Source of the DNA: an uncultured Clostridia bacterium
GTDB lineage: Bacteria > Bacillota > Clostridia > Oscillospirales > QAKW01
Direction of reading: 5' to 3'
Assembly: GCA_944387895.1 (NCBI GenBank)
Contig: CALXGQ010000011.1
Span: forward strand, 1 to 41,127
Length of the DNA: 41,127 nucleotides
Shown: positions 37,540-41,127 of the stretch, piece by piece
Numbering within the stretch: the stretch's first letter is position 1
Layout of the letters: the number at the start of each line of letters is the position of its first letter
Program-made: the position numbers and the translations under genes
The notes under the pieces: generated by a model
Databases searched by the model: none
What the model was told of the DNA's origin: nothing
The model's input: only the letters and a program-made list of their open reading frames with translations

Positions 37540-38901
37540 ATGACAGGTGATGAAATGTATTTTTCCGATTTGGTGCACACTTTGCAGAATATTTCTAAGG
37601 ATGAAAAGGCGGTATTTGTATCAGGACAGCCCGGCTCAGGCAAGACCTTTACTGCGCTTCAATTTCGTGCCGAGCATAAAGGAAGTCTGTATTTTTCTTT
37701 CAAAAATCTTGATACTTCCTTTGCGCTTCAGGTGTTTTGCAATGCTCATTCCAAGATATTCGGCGTTTGTGAAAGCTGGAACGACTTTTTCGGTTGCCTA
37801 AAGAATTACGGCAATAAAAAACACCCGCTTGTCTTTTTTGACAATGCAGGTGAACGGAATGATAAAGATGATTTTTATGCGGCGCTGAATAATTCTTTGG
37901 AATCGGATAGCAAAGCAACGGTTGTATTGCTCGGCAGACCTTGGGAGACTCCACCTATTCCTTGTCGGGAGGTAGAAATCCGCTGCTTTTCAATGCCGCA
38001 GCTTGCGGATGTCTGCTCACTGGCGGATGAAACGGCAGCGAAACTCTTCTGCTTAACCGGTGCAATTCCGGCATTGCTTTCCTTGTACAATAAAGAACTG
38101 TCCTTTGAGGACAATGTAAGAACATTTTTACGTACCGATTCAATCTTCTATCGTTTGGCGGCAAGCTGGATGAATGAAAGCTTTCGCACGCCCGAAAGCT
38201 ATAACACCCTGCTCTATGCAATGGCAAACGGTTGTAACCGCATCGGTGAGATGGCAAAGTTCTCAGGCTTTCCGAAAAATAAATGCGATAAATACATAAA
38301 GGCTTTGATAGAACACGGATTAGTTATTAAAGAACCCGGCGAAAACGGACACACAAAATATCTTCCCGCAAACACTTATTTAACCCTGTGGTATAAGTGC
38401 TTGCTGACTGCCGTACCGAACCCCGACGGAAGCTTCGGTGAGGATGTTTTCAATCGGTTTATGCAAGTTTTCAATGATGAGCTGGTGGCGGATTTTTATA
38501 AAGATATGTGCGCCTATTGGCTGGAGAAAAACATTAACTCCATTTCAACCGAGTACATCGACACCAAAAATTCAAGTTATCATAACGTCAAGGTAGGCAA
38601 TGTAACCTTTGATTTTGCCTGCGAGAAAAAGCAGGCTGTATATGCGTATTACGATATAACTCCCGGTGGAAGGCTTACACAAAAGCTCTGGAATGAGATT
38701 GAAAACAGCACCACAAAAAAGCGACCGTTTTATGAGAATGAATATGTTATCTGCACCGTAAACCGTGTGCCGGACAGCTTTTGGACTTTAAGTAAGCGTT
38801 ACGATAACGTGCATATCGTCTCTCAGAAAATGTTATTTGCAACATACAAGAAGGAATACAACAAAATAGCGCATCCACGTTTCGTGCCGTCGTTTGTATG
38901 A
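37540..38901 (+). CDS. Archaeal-type AAA ATPase with C-terminal DUF234/DUF4143-like region
   Basis: This 453-residue protein of the STAND-like archaeal ATPase group is common as accessory DNA in anaerobes. Walker A is G-Q-P-G-S-G-K-T (residues 29-36), Walker B is H-P-L-V-F-F-D-N (about 96-103, with D-N instead of D-E), and sensor 1 is V-V-L-L-G-R-P-W (about 129-136). A helical lid follows. Then a winged helix (I-G-E-M-A-K-F-S-G-F-P-K-N-K-C-D-K-Y, about 236-253) leads into a C-terminal PD-(D/E)XK-like fold (V-T-F-D-F-A-C-E-K-K). ATG 37540 is used; ATG 37555 is possible. Role unknown: it has its own promoter and terminator and is a cargo gene. Some relatives are suspected defence or toxin components. 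Confidence 0.83.
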   Translation: MTGDEMYFSDLVHTLQNISKDEKAVFVSGQPGSGKTFTALQFRAEHKGSLYFSFKNLDTSFALQVFCNAHSKIFGVCESWNDFFGCLKNYGNKKHPLVFFDNAGERNDKDDFYAALNNSLESDSKATVVLLGRPWETPPIPCREVEIRCFSMPQLADVCSLADETAAKLFCLTGAIPALLSLYNKELSFEDNVRTFLRTDSIFYRLAASWMNESFRTPESYNTLLYAMANGCNRIGEMAKFSGFPKNKCDKYIKALIEHGLVIKEPGENGHTKYLPANTYLTLWYKCLLTAVPNPDGSFGEDVFNRFMQVFNDELVADFYKDMCAYWLEKNINSISTEYIDTKNSSYHNVKVGNVTFDFACEKKQAVYAYYDITPGGRLTQKLWNEIENSTTKKRPFYENEYVICTVNRVPDSFWTLSKRYDNVHIVSQKMLFATYKKEYNKIAHPRFVPSFV

Positions 38902-38925
38902 AAAAATTGAATACATTACTATATC

Positions 38926-38960
38926 AAACGGAGCTGTCAAAAAGACCGCTCCGTTTTTGT
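38926..38960 (+). terminator. Rho-independent terminator of the ATPase gene
   Basis: AAACGGAGC pairs with GCTCCGTTT, followed by TTG and further T residues. Confidence 0.85.
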
Positions 38961-39014
38961 CCGCTTGGATTTATGAAATTTTCCCGTCTTTCCTTTATAA
39001 ATCCGCAATAATCC

Positions 39015-39043
39015 TTGATTTCATGGCTAAAATATGCTATACT
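39015..39043 (+). promoter_or_regulatory. Strong promoter of the HTH-Fic operon
   Basis: TTGATT at 39015-39020 and TATACT at 39038-39043 are 17 bp apart. TGC directly before the -10 makes it an extended -10 promoter. Confidence 0.85.
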
Positions 39044-39085
39044 AAAATTGTATAAATATATCTACCCGAAAGTGAGGATAATCTA

Positions 39086-39274
39086 ATGGATTCCAACATC
39101 GAGCGCTGGTACTCAATGAAAGAAATTTGCGAATACCTCGGTGTCAGCCGTGACACCGTACTCGCTTGGATAGAAAAAAGAAATATGCCCGCCGCAAAAA
39201 TCGGTCGTCTTTGGAAATTCAAGGTCAGCGAAGTAGACGCTTGGATGAAATCCGGCGTTGCGGCGGATAAATAA
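39086..39274 (+). CDS. Small HTH_17/excisionase-type DNA-binding protein
   Basis: This 62-residue protein is the first gene of the Fic operon. W-Y-S-M-K-E-I-C-E-Y-L-G-V-S-R-D-T-V-L-A (about 8-27) is a MerR-type helix-turn-helix, followed by the wing A-A-K-I-G-R-L-W-K-F-K-V-S-E-V-D-A-W (about 36-53). Such single-domain proteins are called excisionase-like, but outside integrase contexts they usually regulate restriction, toxin or defence operons. Co-transcription with the 69-aa and Fic genes suggests autoregulation of that operon. GTGAGGA precedes the ATG. Confidence 0.85.
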   Translation: MDSNIERWYSMKEICEYLGVSRDTVLAWIEKRNMPAAKIGRLWKFKVSEVDAWMKSGVAADK

Positions 39275-39285
39275 GGGCACGCATT

Positions 39286-39495
39286 ATGAACGAAGAACGC
39301 TTAAACGCTTTTGAAAAAATGCTTTCCGACATTCTTGCGCAGTACGACTCGGTTACAGAGAAATTGGCGGTGCTCAAGGCTGAAGGCAAAGAGAAAACCG
39401 TTACCTATCGCCAGCTTTTTGCAAACAAGCTGCAATATCAAACGATATTGTCGTACTACCGGACATACGGTCTTTTGGATAATGATAAGAAATAA
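39286..39495 (+). CDS. 69-aa helical protein between HTH and Fic genes, unknown
   Basis: This short gene starts 12 bases after the HTH gene, although its ribosome binding site is weak (AAGGGCACGC). The 69 residues are charged, with an N-terminal predicted coiled coil (about 3-33, heptads rich in L, I and E). K-T-V-T-Y-R-Q-L-F-A-N-K (about 37-48) and a Y-rich end follow. It has the size and place of an antitoxin, but the Fic inhibitory motif (S/T-x-x-x-E-G/N) is not present. The nearest stretch, V-L-K-A-E-G, has V in place of S/T. I do not recognise the family. It could be an adaptor or antitoxin of the following Fic proteins. Confidence 0.75.
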   Translation: MNEERLNAFEKMLSDILAQYDSVTEKLAVLKAEGKEKTVTYRQLFANKLQYQTILSYYRTYGLLDNDKK

Positions 39496-39507
39496 CGGAG
39501 GTGCGAA

Positions 39508-40113
39508 ATGGCACTTGAAAATAAATTAGGGCTGACAAGCTCTGCCGAACTTTCCCGAGAAGAAGAACGCATCAGCAAGAAAAAGGCTGCGGAGCTTTTT
39601 GAAAAGGGTATTTTAGATAATCTTCCTGTCGGCATGTTTTCTACATTGCAGGCAATCCATAAATATCTCTTTCAGGACATTTACGACTTCGCAGGTGAGC
39701 TCAGAACAGTCAATATTGCAAAGGGAAATTTCCGCTTTGCTCCCTTAATGTACTTGCAGGCGGCACTTGAGAACATCGATAAAATGCCGCAGTCAAACTT
39801 TGACGAGATAGTAGAAAAGTATGTTGAAATGAATATTGCCCACCCGTTTCGCGAGGGCAACGGTCGCAGCACCCGCATTTGGCTTGACCATATCTTGAAA
39901 AACGAAATCGGTAAGGTTGTCGATTGGAGCAAGGTTGATAAAGAAGATTATCTGCTCGCAATGGAGCGCAGTCCGATTAAAGATGTGGAAATCAAAGTGT
40001 TACTAAAAGGTGCACTTACAGACGAAATAAACAGCCGTGAAGTCTATATGAAAGGCATCGACCACAGCTACTACTACGAGGGATATACGACCTTTAAGAC
40101 GGAAGAATTATGA
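39508..40113 (+). CDS. Fic-family AMP-transferase with C-terminal inhibitory motif (class III-like)
   Basis: Fic enzymes transfer AMP or related groups from nucleotides onto target proteins. This 201-residue member has the complete active-site loop H-P-F-R-E-G-N-G-R-S-T-R (residues 112-123): H112 is the base, E116 binds Mg, and both arginines of the motif are present. The flap region is L-R-T-V-N-I-A-K-G-N-F-R-F (about 64-76). The C-terminus holds S-Y-Y-Y-E-G (187-192), which fits the inhibitory motif S/T-x-x-x-E-G/N. In class III Fic proteins such as Neisseria NmFic that helix is C-terminal and relieved by oligomer changes, so this enzyme is likely self-inhibited. GGAGGTG precedes the ATG. 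It is 12 bases from the 69-aa gene and 20 bases from the second Fic gene. Confidence 0.92.
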   Translation: MALENKLGLTSSAELSREEERISKKKAAELFEKGILDNLPVGMFSTLQAIHKYLFQDIYDFAGELRTVNIAKGNFRFAPLMYLQAALENIDKMPQSNFDEIVEKYVEMNIAHPFREGNGRSTRIWLDHILKNEIGKVVDWSKVDKEDYLLAMERSPIKDVEIKVLLKGALTDEINSREVYMKGIDHSYYYEGYTTFKTEEL

Positions 40114-40133
40114 TAACGAAATGAGGTACAAAT

Positions 40134-41127
40134 ATGCCCGACAAGAATTGGCAATTTGAACTTGAAGAATATATAAAGCAGGGCGAGCCTGAAAGAGCCG
40201 AAAAAAGCGAAGCGTGGCAAGCTGCTATCGGTTTGCAGGCAGTTGACGGGTTGAAAACCTCTGATTATTTACTGGATACTGCAAAGAAACACATCGAGGG
40301 CAAAATCACCATTGATGAGGCTCAGAAGCGTATTCACAGCTATTATGAACAGAGAACTAACCGCACCGAAGCCGAGAACGAAACCAAAGAGGCGGATATT
40401 GTATCTGCAAGAATAACGAAGCTTTTGGGCGAAAAAGCATTCCAGTTTTCCCCTGCCGAGTGGATCACCATTCACCGCAGATTGTTTGAAGGCGTATTTG
40501 ACCACGCCGGACAAATCCGTCAATATAACATTTCCAAAAAAGAGTGGATACTGAACGGCGAAACGGTTATCTACGCCGATTTTAACAGTATAAAAGACAC
40601 TTTGGATTATGATTTTGCCACCGAAAAGCAGTTCTCTTATGAAGGACTGTCGGTTGAAGCGTCGGTGATACACCTTGCAAAATTTGCATCGGATATTTGG
40701 CAGATTCATCCTTTTGGCGAGGGTAACACAAGAGCCACCGCCGTGTTTATGATTAAGTATATGAAAACCTTTGGGTTCCGTGTCAATAACGATGCGTTCC
40801 GTGAAAACTCTTGGTATTTCCGTAATGCGTTGGTTCGAGCAAACTATAACGATTTGCAAAAAGGTATTCATTCCACCACAAAGTTTTTGGAATTGTTTTT
40901 CTCAAACCTTCTGCTCGGTACAAGCTACGAATTAAAAAATCGTTATATGCACGTTGATTTTGTGGATGAAAACGCTCTCCAAAGTGCCAAAAACGAAACG
41001 CCAAAGTGCCAAATTGACACTTTGAAGTGTACTTTAGAAGAACTTGCCGTGTTAGAATTAATAAAAAAGAACCCGTCTGTTAAGCAAACCGAGCTTGCAG
41101 AACAAACAGGAAAGTCAGTCAGAAGCA
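40134..41127 (+). CDS. Second Fic-domain protein with variant motif (runs past window end)
   Basis: The ATG at 40134 follows GAGGT at 40123-40127, and 331 codons lie in the window with no stop. Residues 23-73 hold A-W-Q-A-A-I-G-L-Q-A-V-D-G-L and I-T-I-D-E-A-Q-K-R-I, a VbhA-like antitoxin-type helix with an imperfect inhibitory motif (V-D-G instead of x-E-G, and no S/T at the -4 position). The Fic loop reads H-P-F-G-E-G-N-T-R-A-T (192-202): His, Glu and the first Arg are kept, while the second Gly of G-N-G is Thr and the second Arg is missing. After the Fic domain a winged-helix segment begins (L-A-V-L-E-L-I-K-K-N-P-S-V-K-Q-T-E-L-A). It may regulate transcription or have altered nucleotide preference. 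Confidence 0.88.
   Translation, partial: MPDKNWQFELEEYIKQGEPERAEKSEAWQAAIGLQAVDGLKTSDYLLDTAKKHIEGKITIDEAQKRIHSYYEQRTNRTEAENETKEADIVSARITKLLGEKAFQFSPAEWITIHRRLFEGVFDHAGQIRQYNISKKEWILNGETVIYADFNSIKDTLDYDFATEKQFSYEGLSVEASVIHLAKFASDIWQIHPFGEGNTRATAVFMIKYMKTFGFRVNNDAFRENSWYFRNALVRANYNDLQKGIHSTTKFLELFFSNLLLGTSYELKNRYMHVDFVDENALQSAKNETPKCQIDTLKCTLEELAVLELIKKNPSVKQTELAEQTGKSVRS

Noticed and set aside
39286..39495. VbhA/FicA-type antitoxin identity for the 69-aa protein
   Set aside because: The defining S/T-x-x-x-E-G/N motif is absent; the only E-G (in V-L-K-A-E-G) has Val at the required S/T position.
1..41127. CRISPR array or rRNA genes
   Set aside because: No regularly spaced short repeats and no rRNA-like conserved stretches were seen anywhere in the window.

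Overview
The window looks like the chromosome of a spore-forming Clostridia (Oscillospiraceae/Ruminococcaceae-like) carrying the beginning of a mobile element at its right side. Support for this: a germination protease next to SpoIIP, AAGGAGG-type ribosome binding sites, many GTG/TTG starts, SigA-type promoters with almost invariant 17-bp spacers, and an S-layer-homology protein. Positions 1 to about 30.9 kb are GC-rich and mostly housekeeping. From about 30.95 kb the sequence becomes more AT-rich and its gene content is accessory.

Layout, left part. A cut-off unknown gene (1-134) is followed by an SLH-domain secreted protein (480-2480), an imperfect tandem repeat of about 80 bp (2535-2697), a GtrA-like membrane protein and a 58-aa membrane-anchored peptide. 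Then come a Mrp/ApbC iron-sulfur ATPase, gpr with a sequence fitting a SigF/SigG forespore promoter, and spoIIP. A cysteine desulfurase-ThiI operon (tRNA 4-thiouridine) ends in a three-TM protein of unknown function. tRNA-Gly(GCC) and a cation:proton antiporter follow. Between 12.3 and 12.7 kb lie two decayed genes, an AraC-type regulator tail and a GH127-like glycosidase tail. On the minus strand are a YjjG-like HAD phosphatase, pnp and rpsO.

Middle part. An FG-GAP-like lipoprotein, an OmpR-type response regulator, a HAMP histidine kinase and a PAP2 phosphatase form one tight operon. Next is a pair of membrane-anchored RCC1-like proteins, each with seven recognisable repeats. rpmE, a HAD protein with a D-x-N motif and a LUD-domain protein follow, then a complete branched-chain amino acid ABC transporter (livJ, H, M, G, F). 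A broken DeoR-family regulator closes the conserved part.

Right part (about 31.0-41.1 kb, element DNA). A DUF4352-like lipoprotein gene interrupted by one in-frame stop is divergent from a small XRE regulator. Two identical TGACA-N9-TGTCA sites lie between them. A 3' half of a tRNA-Ser(CGA) gene, starting at the anticodon arm, directly adjoins a tyrosine integrase and looks like an attachment site. The minus strand then carries a ParB-like protein, two MobC-like ribbon-helix-helix proteins, a RepA-like hexameric ATPase, a Cys-rich VLP protein and an excisionase-like HTH protein. This is the backbone of an integrative mobilizable or conjugative element, but no relaxase lies inside the window. 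The plus-strand cargo is a stand-alone archaeal-type ATPase and then an apparent operon of HTH protein, 69-aa protein, a Fic AMP-transferase with its own C-terminal inhibitory motif, and a second Fic protein with a variant active site that runs off the end. This tandem Fic module is the best candidate here for an uncharacterised system.
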